A stretch of 64,000 nucleotides of DNA, taken from the NCBI GenBank assembly GCA_030761205.1, contig JAULJL010000021.1, forward strand, positions 14,551,160 to 14,615,159, read 5' to 3'. Source of the DNA: Fremontodendron californicum (taxonomy: Eukaryota > Streptophyta > Magnoliopsida > Malvales > Malvaceae). The position numbers were made by a program, and so were the translations under genes. Shown piece by piece: positions 31,490-44,682 of this stretch (the first letter of the stretch is position 1; the number at the start of each line of letters is the position of its first letter). The notes under the pieces were generated by a model. It was not told the origin of the DNA, made no database searches, and saw only the letters and a list, made by a program, of their open reading frames with translations.

Positions 31490-32975
31490 TGATAACTCGT
31501 ATAATTATATAGTTCTTAGTTATGTTTTATTATTGTTTTGTGTCAAATACGAGTTATTATTGCTTAGTCTAATTGTGTTTATGATATTTTATATTTTTAT
31601 GTAATTTGGTGTTTTTCACGAGTTTCTTTAAGTGATTTCAGATTACTAGGTTAAATCAACAATTAAGGGCAAATCCAGTTCAGTTCCAGTTCCGACACCT
31701 TTTGCCATATCCGCTATATCTGGAGTTTCACTGAGGCAATAAGGCTGAAATTTTTACAGTGCATATTTAAGAGGCATATCTATCTTTTTCATGTTTTACA
31801 CTTCTTGAAACGGAGTCGTTTTCCCTACCGAAATCAACCGTCAAGTTGGCTGATGTGCAATGACGTCTGTTCTGCACCGTTTTGGTATTTTGACCATATC
31901 TTCCGATCCACATGAGCAAATGAGCTGATTCCAACGGCTATGGATCCGTAACTGATAGGGGTATATTTTTCTAGAAGACAATGTTATCAGATCGAGCTTC
32001 CAACATTGACAAAAGCGACCATCAAGCTGGCTGATCAGAATTGTCATACAATATGACCAAAATTGTTAGAAAAATGCACCCACCTATTATACCTACCTTT
32101 GAAATTTGTAAAGCTTGTCTCTTGTCATTTAGCCCTCCAAAATGTGTATAAATAGAGGGCCTTGGATGAGTATTGAAAAACATTGATACATTGGTAGGAT
32201 ATTAACCATTGCAATGTAATTCTCTAAGTTTTCTTCTTCTTTCCTTTCTCTAGTTTTCTTTTTCTTTATTTTTCTTTTCATTTTCTTCATATCTAGTATG
32301 TGTTGCTAATCATATTGTTGAGGTGATGAGGTGAAGCTTTTGGTAAATGCTAAGGTTAGTCTCTTAAACATGAGCTAAAATAAATCATCATTTAGTATAG
32401 ATAATATTTTCTTTTGGTTTAAAATCATACTTGCAAAGTAGGGATCTTGATTCATTATTGACAATGAAAATGGCACAGTAAATGCTTGGTTTCATAACCT
32501 TGATTTGTTGTAGACATATACCTTGGCATAGGGAATGCTTGGACTCTTTTTGTGAGTTTTGAGGACACCAAATGAACATAATATCATATGCTATGGATGT
32601 TGGACAATTTGGACTAAATTGCTAAACCTTCCGATTGGAATCTCCCTTATGTGTGAATTTCAATTGTGTAATAAAACAAGATTAATCTTAGCATAACACC
32701 AAGAGTGGATTCTCTAACCTCAACATCTTTTCTTATTGTTTTTTATATCTTGTTTAATTTCTTTTATGTTATTTTGTTTATTTTGTTCTCTAATATCTTG
32801 TTTATCTTGTTTTGTTGTTGATTCCCTAATATCTTGTTTACTTTCTTTTTCTTATATATTTATAAACTTATACTTACTAATACGCTTCCCTGTGGTTCGA
32901 CCTCGGACACCCGAGAATTTATTACTTGAACATAACCTGCACTTGGGTTTACAACTCTTAATTGAGTCTCCATCA
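31490..32975 (+). repeat. L2 3' LTR (1486 bp)
   Basis: Same length and ends as the 5' LTR. TATA box at 32147-32154. Followed by the target duplication TACAT. Confidence 0.93.
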
Positions 32976-32980
32976 TACAT

Positions 32981-33815
32981 CGCCCGTAATAAATGTGATA
33001 CTCCGCCTCGAAGGCATCGTGATGCCTAAATAAGCAGATATTGTTGGAGCAGATGTTCATTAGCTGTTTTTAAAAAAAAAAAAAAAAATCCTTTTTCAAG
33101 CATTTTTGCATGTTGCACATTTCATGCATGTGTGAATAGAGCATGTACATTTTTGGTTGTATTATTGATCTCATTCTTTGCAATAAACAGTTGCTAATTT
33201 CATTTGATGATTTCATAAAACCGGTAGTGTCCCATGAACATTTGAATATTGTACCATAGTAGGATCCACTACCCCGAAATTCTTTTGAAAATAATATGAA
33301 TGGTTTTTCATAGAAAAAAACATGTTTCAAAAAATCATAAATTTGGAGGCAAATCTTGCATAATGAGATTTTTGAATAATCAAGGTTTAGGTCCCACCAA
33401 TTTTGTGTAATCATTGGTTAATTTATTTGTATCATTTTGACATCATGTCACAGTCCTAACATGCATGGTTATTCATTGTAGAATACATTTGTGATATACA
33501 TGGTCATTCTTTGTACCTACCTTTGTATTAATTCATTTATTCTCCGCATGTATCATTTTGACATCATAGCATGCATGGTCATTCATTGTAGAATACGTTT
33601 ATGACATGCATAGTCATTATTTGTATATACTTATGCATCAATTTATTCATTTTTTTTAATCCATCATGTTGGCATTAGATTGCATCCATATCATACATAG
33701 TCACCATAATTTCTCTGTATATGTTCATGAATTAATCATCAATATATACATGCACATAGGAATAGAGCATGTACATTTACAATTGCATTCTTAATCTCAT
33801 GACATTTTCATTTGC
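32981..33815 (+). other. D2 leader, right part
   Basis: Continues the D2 leader after the L2 insertion, collinear with D1 10834-11589. CATGCAT-type repeats; no gene. Confidence 0.6.
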
Positions 33816-34283
33816 ATGAAAGGGGTTCGAGATATGAGGAATGAATCGGAGGAACGATTGGGTGTTTTGGAACGCAACCAAGAGGAATATGGACATGAAA
33901 TCCGGGAAGTGAAAGAACAACTTGCCAAATTGCTGAAAATGGTTGAGGATATGGGTAAAAGTAAAAAGGAACTTTCTCAGGGCTCTGCATCGCCTTCGGA
34001 TCAACCAAAACCATTAGGTCCAGAATATACAATCCTTGCTGGATCCTGCACTTGTCAATGCCACAAAGGTTGCAATCCTAATGAAATTATGGATAAAATC
34101 ATGAAAATGATTAAACCTGAAAGCCTGATACCAAAGATAGAAACCTCGGATCCTGTACCATACCTGCAAACTGTTCTAGGTCCAAACCAGTATCCCCACC
34201 CTACTATGGTCCAATCGTCCATTGGGATGACCACTACGGGATTCCTGAATCCCACTCCATCACCAATAACTGCCAGTTCATAA
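33816..34283 (+). CDS. D2 ORF1-like: gag-related N-terminal protein (155 aa)
   Basis: Open from ATG 33816. A charged coiled-coil (about residues 8-50, with ERLGVLERNQEEYG and EVKEQLAKLLKMVEDMG) is followed by a low-complexity linker, a cysteine-rich CTCQCHKGCN motif (~84-93) and a proline-rich end. The layout resembles the N-terminal part of plant gypsy gag proteins, but there is no capsid core. Collinear coding sequence resumes downstream (34484-34751) with a gag C-terminal motif. This may be the extra ORF1 seen in Ogre elements or a core-deleted duplicate of gag. Confidence 0.45.
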   Translation: MKGVRDMRNESEERLGVLERNQEEYGHEIREVKEQLAKLLKMVEDMGKSKKELSQGSASPSDQPKPLGPEYTILAGSCTCQCHKGCNPNEIMDKIMKMIKPESLIPKIETSDPVPYLQTVLGPNQYPHPTMVQSSIGMTTTGFLNPTPSPITASS

Positions 34284-34483
34284 TATTTCTCTCATCAATC
34301 ACCTTATCCAGCATCTGGGATAGGAACCTCGAGCTATGTACAACCTCCAAAGGCCCCGTGTCCAAATCCATACCCTTACCATGCTGTTCCGCCATATCTC
34401 CATGTAAACACTCCGGTTCGGACCTTAGTGCCACCACCAAGTGCCCCAACTCGTAGGTTCAGTGTGACTAAGAAATGACAAAG

Positions 34484-34751
34484 GCCTTTTGATCCCCTTC
34501 CAATTAGCTACCGAGAGCTTCTCCCTATACTGATCAAAAATCACATGGTTGCATGTATTCCATTGAAACCCCTGTTACCACCATATCCAAATAGGTATAA
34601 TCCAAATGCAAGATGTGATTATCACTGTGGAATTGTTGGCCATAACATTGAAGACTGTATAACATTCAAAAAGAAAGTGCAAACTCTTATAAATGCCAAG
34701 TGGTTGGATCCAACGACACTGATTGATACAGGACTGGGAAAACGCCATTAG
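34484..34751 (+). pseudogene. D2 ORF1-like C-terminal part with zinc-knuckle-like motif
   Basis: Encodes a YRELLPILIKNHMV segment followed by C-x-Y-H-x-G-x2-G-H-x4-C, the same arrangement as the end of the true D gag (36930-36980) but clearly diverged from it. It is separated from 33816-34283 by stops. D1 has lost this part and D3 has lost the whole ORF1 region. Confidence 0.5.
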
Positions 34752-35600
34752 GATTGGGAGATTTACAGCATTGAGGTGGAAAGACTTCGGTCTTATATGA
34801 TGTAATAGGATTTCAATTTTTCAATAGCCGGCTCTTATAGTCTTAGGATGCTAGGAAGAATAAAGTGCTTGTAAAGACAGTTTTAACCACTGTTCAAACT
34901 TTGTAAAACATGGTTTATACCATTGTGAATGTTGATATGGGATTGAATTGATTATGTTTCAAATTTATGAGAGGTTGATGATTAAGTTCCTCCGATTCTT
35001 ATTTCCTCCGTGATATCTTCCCCTTTTGCATTTTGCATCCGATCAATTAGTGGTCATACCATACATTCATACATGTATCATGTTAGCATCAAGTTGCATT
35101 TATGCATTCATAATCAGCATGATTTTTTCTGTATATATCCATGCATTAATTTGCTTATTATATACTTCATGATTAGCATTAGGTCACATTCATGACACAC
35201 ATGGTTAGCATGATTTTCTTTGTATATATTCTGTATCAATCATTCATTGTTTGCATGTATCAGACACCGTGTTGCATTCATAGTGTATATGATCATTCAT
35301 TGGGAAATATGCTAAAATGTACATGATCATTCATTGCATATATCCATGTGTTGATTTGTTTATTCTTTGTTTGCAACATGTTGGCATTGTGATTGCATTT
35401 ATTCCATTTATGGTCAGCATGTTTCCATTGTACATGTCCATACATCATATTGTTTAGGCTTCATATGCATCAAATGACAATCATGGCTCATTCAGCATGA
35501 CATACATTTGGGGGAAATAAAACAGAAGTTGGCTTGGCTTTAGGAGTCTTTGAAAGAATTTCCATTTCAAATCAGAAGAAGTACTGAGTACACTTTTAAT
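34752..35600 (+). repeat. D2 CATGCATCATGTTAGCATC-type minisatellite region
   Basis: Degenerate ~90-bp units with ATCATGTTAGCATCA, GTTGCATTCATGCATTCATA and CAGCATGATTTTCTTTGTAT. The best-preserved array is in D3 (62040-63060, period ~93 bp). No gene. Confidence 0.65.
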
Positions 35601-35637
35601 ACATGTTGCTCCTATAGAGGATGAACAAGTTGCTCGA

Positions 35638-37071
35638 ATGGAAAAAATGGAAAGGGAACAGAGAGAATTGCGAGAACAGCTAGCAAAGTCTCAAGCAGAA
35701 TCTAAGGATTAGATGACTAAATTAATGGAGCTGATGTCCGCCGTAATCAAGGGTAAAGGATACCCCAAAAACTTTGTCGCCAGAGAAGGGTTAGAGGCAC
35801 AAAAAGGTCAGAATGAGGTCATAATGGTTGATGCCCAGAACACAGTTAACCTCGTCAATCTTCTAAACTCAGATGATCCAGCTGAACAGGCAAAGTTGAA
35901 AATGGTTGCAGTAAATGAGGTTGAGTTGGCAGATTCCCAAGGGAAATATCAGTTGTTAGATGAAAGGCTCCGGGCAGTAGAAAGAACAGATGTATTTGGG
36001 AGTTTAGATGCGAAAAAATGATGTTTGGTCTTCGATTTAGTCATTCCTCCTAAGTTCAAGATCCCTAACTTTGTGAAATATGACGGGACGACTGATCCTT
36101 CAGCCCATATCACTATGTTCTGCCGGAAGAGGACAAGTCATATAGATAATGATAAGCTTTTGATTCACTGCTTTCAGGATAGCCGCAGCGGATCCGCAAT
36201 TAGGTGGTATAGTCAGTTGAGCAAGGATCAAATTCGCTCTTGGAATGACCTGGCTAGGGTTTTTCTAAACCAGTACAAGCATATGAATGACACGGAGCCT
36301 AACCGTCTCACCTTACAAAATATGAAGAAAAGAGCTACTGAGAGCTTCAAAGAATATGCGCAACGGTGGATGAGCCTGGCCGTCCAAGTACAACCGCCTT
36401 TAACTCAGAAGGAAACCACTGTCCTTTTTGTGAATACACTACAGGCCCAATACTATAATAGACTTGTGGGCAGCACCACGAAGAATTGTTCGGACATGGT
36501 AATTTCAGGGGAGATGATTGAGAATGCTATTAAGGATGGGAAAATTAAAGGAGAAAGAACATTCATTACCAAGAAAAAGGGGGCATCTGAAAAGAAAAAG
36601 GAAGATACCCAAGTCGTGGAAGACTTTGCCCCACCTCCCCAATTCTCCTCGTATCAGCCATTTTACTCTACCCTGAACAATGTCTCTCAAGGTTTTTATC
36701 TTTACCAACCAATGATTGCAACTACACCAGAATTTACATCTGTCTATCAATCAAACACCCTTGGGAATAATCGAAGGGGGCATAAAAAGAGAAAAAGAAA
36801 TCAGGTTGACCTGATTCCTGTGACATACAGTGAGCTACTACTTCAAATCATCCAGAATCACCTTGTGACACCCATGCAATTAGAGCCTCTGAAGCCCCTT
36901 TATCCGAGTTGGTATGATGTTGATGAGTGTTGTAGTTATCATTCTGGCAATCAAGGTCACTCAATAGAGAACTGCCCCACTTTGAAGTACAAGGTCAGGG
37001 ATCTCATCAGGGCTGGTTCGATAAGTTTTGAAGATGGGAAAGCCAAGTGTCATAAGAATCATTGTGCATGA
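35638..37071 (+). pseudogene. D2 gag, nearly intact with two in-frame stops
   Basis: The N-terminal coiled-coil starts near 35638 and meets TAG at 35710-35712, shared with D1. ATG 35713 then opens a 453-codon frame with one stop, TGA at 36019-36021, where D1 and D3 have CGA. Downstream it is open to 37071. The gag core (KYDGTTDPSAH, RWYSQLSKDQIRSWND, SFKEYAQRW) spans about residues 110-215, and a zinc-knuckle-like C-x-Y-H-x-G-x2-G-H-x4-C lies near the end. This is the best D gag copy in the window with a visible 3' end. No protease or polymerase follows. Confidence 0.8.
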
Positions 37072-39484
37072 TCATATTAGGTTTTTGACGCATGTAGTTC
37101 TATACACTGTGATGATGAAAGTACTTGTCTCATGTTAACATCTACATGAATTAAATGAATTTTGAATTTTAAATGCTTTGTGTTTGTTGTGTTTTAACAA
37201 TAACTTGAATTTGCAAAAACAAGCATTAAGGAATTTTTAATAATGGATAATCTCAAGAAGATTGATGATCAGTGTTACAAATGCCCCAATACCTTCTCCC
37301 CTCTCTTTAGGTTTTCCTAAGCCTAAATCTCTTAAACCAAGAACACTTGAAAGACCTAATACTTCAAGGAATATGAATGATTTGACTTCATAAAACCATT
37401 GTCATCACAGAATAAGCAAAGACGTAGATCTTTGTCTAGGCTACGAAAAAAGGAACCGAACTTTTTGAAAATTTTCAAATTCCTTGAAATTCAAACAAAT
37501 GAGACATCCTTTCAAGAATCTAGATTTTGGTAATTTGGTGTTTGTCAAGATTGTGCTAAAACCATTCATAACCTTTTTGAATGACCATAAAACTTCAATT
37601 ACCCAAACATCACTTCATGATTAATACCTTAGAGCACAATGACCAAACTAGATTATCCCTTGTCCCAGAGAAAACCGGTTTTTGGGTCATATTTTCCTTG
37701 TCTCTTCAAAGAACTCAGATTGAAAATTCAGTCTTTTCGGTATAGACCTAGACTTGCTATGTTCCTCGTTGATACAAATTCTCATGGTTAATCAAATTGG
37801 GGCATCATATGTGGAAATGATGGATACATGGTGAATAAGGATAGACTAACACATGAATCATTGGGGCATGCGATGAAAATGAAAAATGAAAAAATTGTGG
37901 TATCATGCATATGAGAATTCGGATGATTCCAACGTGCAAAATGAAATTCTGAATATCTATTTCCCCTGGGATTGCTTTTCAATGTGAATATTCGTGCTTG
38001 ACATGAAGAATGACCATCTTTCATATCCCTATCACACAAAAAGAAATTATCCATAGTCACCCCTTTTGAGCCAAAAGAATTCTTTCTTCTTTGAACCTTG
38101 ATCAAGGATCACCTTATACACTGGGGGGCAAATGCAAGGAAAGATCTTTTTAAAGATCAATGAGAAATGAGTCCTAGCTCAAACACAGATACAAAGCAAA
38201 TGGAACCCCGAATAAATATGGGCGCACTCTCTGTCAAAGAAAAAAAGAGGAAAAGATGGCGAAATGAAAGCCAAGAAAAACAAAAGAAAAACACAATGAA
38301 AAAAGAAAAAATGTGTGTGAAAGACAAGGCAAATTGAAAGTCAAAAGCAAGAGCAAAGTCAAAAGGAATGAAATATCCAAGAAGAGACAAATACTTCAAA
38401 GAGAATCCTCCTCAAGAAATGATCCTTGATCTGATTACCCTCAAACACATATTTTGGGCCTATTTATCCTTTCTTTCTGAACCCTAAGCCATTGCCTACA
38501 TTACGTGCTTTAAAAGCCCATTTTGACCAAGCATGAATATTTAATTTGAAAGATTTTTTCCTCAGATTTTATCCCATTTCATCGAATTATCATTTCACTA
38601 AGGAAGAATTTAGAATTCTCAAGTGTATGGTAGAGTAAAAAAAGAACAAAAAAAATAAAATTTGAAAGATTGGGACTTTAGGGTGAAAACCCAAAAATGG
38701 GCGGTCTAGAGTAAATTTGGAAATTTTTGATGCCATCGATGATAGTGTCGATACCACAAAAAGAGAAGGCATCTTAAAAAAGTGGTCATTGAGGAACATT
38801 TAAGAATTCCTGAACCTCCCAAATTGTCAACTCTCATTCAGAGGATTGTCTTCAAAAAACTAAAAAAAAATTCTCCAAGATTAAACTTTCCGGTTTAAGA
38901 ATCCCGGCCAATCTTGAAGCTTGTCAAAATGCCTTGATATGAAAACTAATAGAATGTTGAATTTGCTTGGTTCTCAATGAATTCATGATTTATAAAACCT
39001 GTTCCATTTGTGAGCCTAGAAAAGATATACATTTTTGCCATGAAGTTTTCCTGGAAAAGCCATAATCTTGTTATACCAAGCCTTGCCAATCCCAGTTGAA
39101 AAAACCCAGATTGATACTTAGAGAAATTTCTAACAATGATCATCAGTCTTCAAAAGATTTGTACATCACACATTGTGGGGTTAATATTTTTTGTTCAGAA
39201 GTTTTCAAAATAAGAAAACAAATAAAGATATTTTTTGAAATACCCATTTTGATGTTGACATGAGACAAGGATTTTTTTCTAACCCAAAGGTATAGAACTA
39301 CCAGGATAGGTCCTGACTTCCAGATATGAGAAGAAGAAACGAACCCGATTCAGATCTCTGTTGATGAAAGTTTGAAAACTGTTGTGGCAAAGAGAATAGC
39401 CAAAATGAATTGAAGATATACTCTGATTTGAAGAGGAAAAATGAATTTGAAAGGCTAAGCCAAAGTCTAGAAAAACAACCGGGG
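37072..39484 (+). other. D2 post-gag non-coding region
   Basis: Collinear with D1 13859-16229. No supportable gene; purine-rich tracts give spurious ORFs on both strands. Confidence 0.6.
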
Positions 39485-39895
39485 GCATTTGCATCACTCA
39501 TGAGCACTCATCTCTTTATCGAGCTTTTGCATCTGCACAGTGTCAGCAAGCATTTGCATCATTCATAGGTATTTGCATTGGCATTATTCCATAAGCATCT
39601 GCATTTTACATTTACATTTGCATTCTTCATGGAATTCGCATTTGTGTCATCTCAAACAATTGCATCATTTCTAGAATCATTGCATTATTGTGTGGTAATT
39701 GTAGTTACATCATTTATAAACCAGTTACATGAATACAATTAGTAGGGGCATCTGCATCATGAAACATGGGCATCAATCCAGGCCATTTCCATTTGCACTA
39801 AGAAACATTTACATCAATCCAAGCATTTACATTTGCACCATGAAGCATGAACACCTTGTTAAAAAGTCATGTGCATCTGCATCATTTCTCAAAGC
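39485..39895 (+). repeat. TTTGCATCA / CATTTGCAT repeats (D2)
   Basis: Short degenerate repeats built on GCATTTGCATCA, related to 16575-16770 and 49550-49750. Confidence 0.6.
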
Positions 39896-40091
39896 TTCTG
39901 GTGGGGATATCCAGAATTTTACAGTTTTAAAAGTGAACAAGTCTTCGATGGTGATAGCTGAAGCCTCTGGTGGAGATATCCAGGGTTTTATAAATTTGAA
40001 AAATGAGAAATCTTCTTCTAGGAGGAGTTACCCAGAATTTTACAATGAGCAAGTCTTTTGTGGTGATAGCCAAACCTTTTGGTGGGGATAT

Positions 40092-41437
40092 TTATAACTC
40101 GTATAATTATATAGTTTTTAGTTATGTTTTATTATTGTTTTGCGTCAAATACGAGTTATTATTGCTTAGTCTAATTGTGTTTATGATCTTTTATATTTTT
40201 ATGTAATTTGGTGTTTTTTCACGAGTTTCTTTGAGTGATTTCAGATTACTAGGTTAAATCAACAATTAAGGGCAAATCCAGTTCAGTTCCAGTTCCGACA
40301 CCTTTTGCCATATCAGCTATATCTGGAGTTTCACTGAAGCAATAAGGCTGAAATTTTAACCGTGCAAAGTTTATGGATCCGATCCACATGAGCAAATGAT
40401 CTGATTCCAACGTCTATGGATCCGTAACTGATAGGGGTATATTTTTCTAGAAGACCATTTTATCAGATCGAGCATCCAACATTGACAAAATCGACCATCA
40501 AGCTGGCTGATCAGAATTGTCATACAATATGACGAAAATTGTTAGAAAAATGCACCCACCTATTATACCTACCTTTGAAATTTGTAAAGCTTGTCTCTTG
40601 TCATTTAGCCCTCCAAAATGTGTATAAATAGAGGGCCTTGGATGAGTATTGGGATACAATATACATTGGTAGGATATTAGCCATTGTAATAAAATTCTCT
40701 AAGTTTTCTTCTTCTTTCCTTTCTCTAGTTTTCTTTTTCTTTACTTATGCTTTTTACATTTCTTTTCATTTTATTCATATCTAGTATGTGTTGCTAATCA
40801 TATTGTTGAGGTGATGAGGTGAAGCTTTTGGTAAATGCTAAGGTTAGTCTCTTAAACATGAGCTAAAATGAATCATCATTTATAAACACTAGTATATATA
40901 ATATTTTCTTTTGGTTTAAAATCATACTTGCAAAGTAGGGATCTTGCTTGGTTTCATAACCTTGATTTGTTGTAGACATATACCTTGGCATAAGGAATGC
41001 TTTGACTCTTTTTGTGAGTTTTGAGGACACCAAATGAACATAATATCATATGCTATGGACGTTGGACAATTTGGACTGAATTGCTAAACCTTCCGATTGG
41101 AATCTCTCTTATGTGTGAATTTCAATTGTGTAATAAAACAAGATTAACCTTAGCATAACACCAAGAGTGGATTCTCTAACCTCAACATCTTTTCTTATTG
41201 TTTTTTATATCTTGTTTAATTTCTTTTATGTTATTTTGTTTATTTTGTTCTCTAATATCTTGTTTATCTTGTTTTGTTGTTGATTCCCTAATATCTTGTT
41301 TACTTTCTTTTTCTTATATATTTATAAACTTATACTTACTAATACGCTTCCCTGTGGTTCGACCTCGGACACCCGAGAATTTATTACTTGAACATAACTT
41401 GCGCTTGGGTTTACAACTCTTAATTGAGTCTCCATCA
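40092..41437 (+). repeat. L3 5' LTR (1346 bp, two deletions)
   Basis: The terminal TG is mutated to TT (TTATAACTCG). Relative to the 3' LTR it lacks about 130 bp near 40374 and about 35 bp near 40946. TATA box at 40623-40630. Confidence 0.9.
40623..40630 (+). promoter_or_regulatory. LTR TATA box (L3 5' LTR)
   Basis: TATAAATA in the conserved GTGTATAAATAGAGGGCC context. Confidence 0.65.
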
Positions 41438-41443
41438 AGTTTT

Positions 41444-41461
41444 TGGCGCCGTTGCCGGGGA
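41444..41461 (+). other. Primer-binding site, tRNA-Asp type (L3)
   Basis: TGGCGCCGTTGCCGGGGA, identical to L2. Confidence 0.88.
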
Positions 41462-41504
41462 AGCAATACTAAGTATATAAGTTTATAAGTATATTTATTT
41501 TTAT

Positions 41505-41615
41505 TGGCTGGTTATACCGTCTAATTTTTATATTAACTTTGTTTTATTTTTATTGGCTGGTTATACCGCCTAATTTAGTATATTTATTTTTATTGGCTGG
41601 TTATACCGCCTAATC
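41505..41615 (+). repeat. Leader hairpin repeats (L3)
   Basis: Three GGCTGGTTATACCG(C/T)C copies, the first with a C-to-T change that weakens its stem. Confidence 0.75.
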
Positions 41616-41727
41616 TGTATATTAACTTTGTTTTATGCTTGTTTGGTGACGTGATTTTAGATCTCGTCGTTTAGTTAGATTTTATTGTGAAACTTTTTCA
41701 GGTAATCTTTCTAATACAACTCCTACC

Positions 41728-44511
41728 ATGGCTGACAATGAAAGTGTTCATGCTGAAGATGAGAACAGACAAGTACGCACCATGCGTGACTACTTGCAAC
41801 CAACTCGAAGCTCATCACCCTCTTGTTTTATTTTTCCTCTCAATGCAAACAACTTTCGTTTTAAACCAGGTATGATAGCTTTGCTTCCAAATTTCCATGG
41901 GTTAGAATCGGAAAGTGCTTACTCGTTTCTAAAAGACTTCGAAGATGTATGTGTCACCTTTAATGACCAACAATGTACAAATGAAATTGTCAAGCTAAAA
42001 TTATTTCCTTTTTCTTTAAAAGATAAAGCAAAAATTTGGCTTCATAATTTAAAACCAAGGTCAATTGGCACATGGCAAGAATTACAAACTGAGTTTCTAA
42101 AGAAATTTTTCCCAGCACATAAAACTACTGCTTTGAAAAGACAGATTCAAAATTTCAATCAAAATCAAAATGAAGCATTTTGTCAGTGATGGGAGCGTTT
42201 TAAAGATTTGTTAAGTTCTTGTCCACATCATGGTTTTGAAAAATGGTGTCTTATTAGTTTCTTTTATGAAAGTTTAACTCCCGAAACTAAACAATTTGTT
42301 GAAACAATGTGTAACGGTGAGTTTCTAGAAAAAGAACCTGAAGAAGCCTTTGACTACCTAGACCATTTGGCAGATAACTCTCAAGCCTGGCACACAGATA
42401 ATTCCTCTGAAAGTTCCAATAGATCTAATCTTGTTTCTAACAGAGATAAATATCATTTTTGTCAAGAAGATGAGATAAAAGCTAAAGTAGCTAATTTGGC
42501 TAGAAAGATTGAAGCCATGGAACTTATAGAAGTAAAAGAAGTCAAAACGGTTAAAAATGAAGAAAGTTGTGGAATTTGTGAAATCATGGGACACCCCACT
42601 TCTGAATGTCCAAACATTCCCATTCTTAAAGAAGCGTTGCATGATCAAGTAAATTCCATAAACACATTTAAAAAGCCTTTTCCTTCTTCTTACTCTGAAA
42701 CGTATAACCCTGAATGGAGGAATCATCCCAACTTCAGTTGGCGGAATAATAATCATGTTCAGGTACCACAATCTCAAAAGCCGGGCAACACTTTTTCCTA
42801 TCAACCTTCACGTGTACAAACCTTGGAAGAGACATTGCAAGCATTCATGCAAACACAAGCAAATATGAATAACCAAACTTCACAGGACATCAATGAGATC
42901 AAAAACACCTTGTCCACATTGACAGCTTCATTACGCACTCAAGAAAAAGGTAAGTTTCCTGCTCAACCTCAGCCTAACCCTTCTACTCAGTGTCTTGTTT
43001 CTTGCTCCAATGAAACTCAACAGGAAAATGCCAGTTCTATCACAACTCTTCGAAGTGGAAAGGCAATTGACAAAAACATTCCATCAAAAGACCAAGATCC
43101 TCCTTCCCCTCCGAAAAGTAATGGTAAGGATAATGGTAAGTCTAAACTTCTTGAAAATTTGGACAAAGAAAAAGGTATGCATCGTGCTCCTTTTCCTCAA
43201 AGATTGCAAACAATAAAGAATTTGAATCAAAATGCAGAAATTTATGAACTTTTCAAGCAAGTTAAGATTAACATTCCTTTATTGGATGCAATCAAACAAG
43301 TTCCATCTTATGCTAAATTTTTGAAGGACATGTCCACAGTTAAAAGGAAACATAATGTACAAAAGAAAGCATTTCTGACGGAAAGTGTGAGCTCAATCAT
43401 TCAGCACCTTACTCCACCAAAATTCAAAGATCCTGGATGTCCAACAATCTCATGCATCATTGGGAACACTAGAATAGAACGTGCATTGCTTGATCTTGGT
43501 GCTAGTGTTAATCTTTTGCCTTTTTCTGTTTATCAACAGTTAGGTTTAGGTGAACTCAAGGAAACACCCGTTACACTTCAACTAGCTGATCGTTTTGTAA
43601 AAATTCCTCGAGGGATAGTTGAAGATGTTTTGGTTCAAATTGATAATTTTTACTTCCCTGTTGATTTTATTGTTTTGGACACACATCCAGTTTCAAATCC
43701 AAATGTTCAAATTCCTGTTATATTAGGCCGTCCATTTCTTGCAACTTCTAATGCTCTGATAAATTGCAGGAATGGTATGTTGAACATTTCTTTTGGAAAT
43801 ATGACTTTAGAATTAAATGTGTTCAACACTTGCAAGCAACCTGGTGATGATTCAGAAGTACATGAAGTGGATTTCATTGAAGAACTTGTTCATGAACATC
43901 TCACCATTACCACATTCCATGATCCTTTAGAAGCTTATTTAATTGAATGTGAGTTTGATAATGCTTCAGAAATTTCACACACTAATTCTTTGTTAAATTC
44001 TTTTCAGGTTAAGCATTGTTGGAAACAAAAGTTTGAGGAACTTCCATCACTCACAAATGTCACTGTACCATCAACTATTGAACCATCCAAGCTGGATTTA
44101 AAACCATTGCCATCCGAGCTAAAATATTCCTTTTTGGGTGAGAATGAAACTTTTCCAGTCATAAATAAACTTGAGGAACTCAGAAATGATGCATATGAGA
44201 ATTCTAAAATTCATAAAGAAAGAACTAAAGCCTTTCATGACAAGTTAATTTCAAGAAAAACATTTGATGTTGGGCAAAAAGATCTACTCTATAATTCTAG
44301 ACTTCACATATTTCCTGGTAAGTTGAGATCAAGATGGACTGGCCCATTTGTGGTTAAGCATGTGTATCATTATGGAGCAGTTGACATTGAGAATCCTCAA
44401 AATGGTAACGTATTCAAGGTAAATGGACAAAGACTCAAACTCTTTTTGAAAAATCATGTTACTCTAGAAGAGGTTGTTTTTCTTTCTGATCCTTGTTTTG
44501 AAAATAACTAG
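41728..44511 (+). pseudogene. gag-protease-integrase C-terminus fusion, one in-frame stop (L3)
   Basis: 2784 nt, the same length as L2, with the same domain order and the same fusion point between the post-protease segment and the integrase tail. A single TGC-to-TGA change at 42187-42189 (codon 154) interrupts the gag core. The frame is open before and after it. The upstream ATG used by the longest L2 frame is followed at once by TGA here (41638-41652), which supports 41728 as the true start. The shared fusion point shows that the deletion of reverse transcriptase and integrase is a family trait, not local damage. Confidence 0.88.
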
Positions 44512-44682
44512 ATGTAAATATAATTTTTACTAATCTTCAAAAAAAAAATACATTTTTTTTAAACCCCGGTTAAATGGCGGATAATGGTACTCCGTGATTA
44601 TTTAAGTCGGTTCCATCAGCTACCCACAAAACTGATATTGTATATAAATTGCTCTTTCAATTTCTTTTTCATTTTTTTTAAG

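Larger units (their letters stand above)
23153..32975 (+). mobile_element. L2: complete LOG-carrying non-autonomous LTR retrotransposon (9.8 kb)
   Basis: It is bounded by two LTRs of exactly 1486 bp and flanked by the target duplication TACAT (23148-23152 and 32976-32980). The uninterrupted site is seen in D1 (10821-10833) and D3 (61467-61475). Order: LTR, tRNA-Asp PBS, leader hairpin repeats, gag-pro-IN-tail ORF, ORF2, LOG, ~2-kb 3' UTR with hairpins, PPT, LTR. About twenty substitutions between the LTRs by eye suggest a fairly young insertion. It has no reverse transcriptase or integrase core, so it must be mobilised in trans. Confidence 0.92.
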
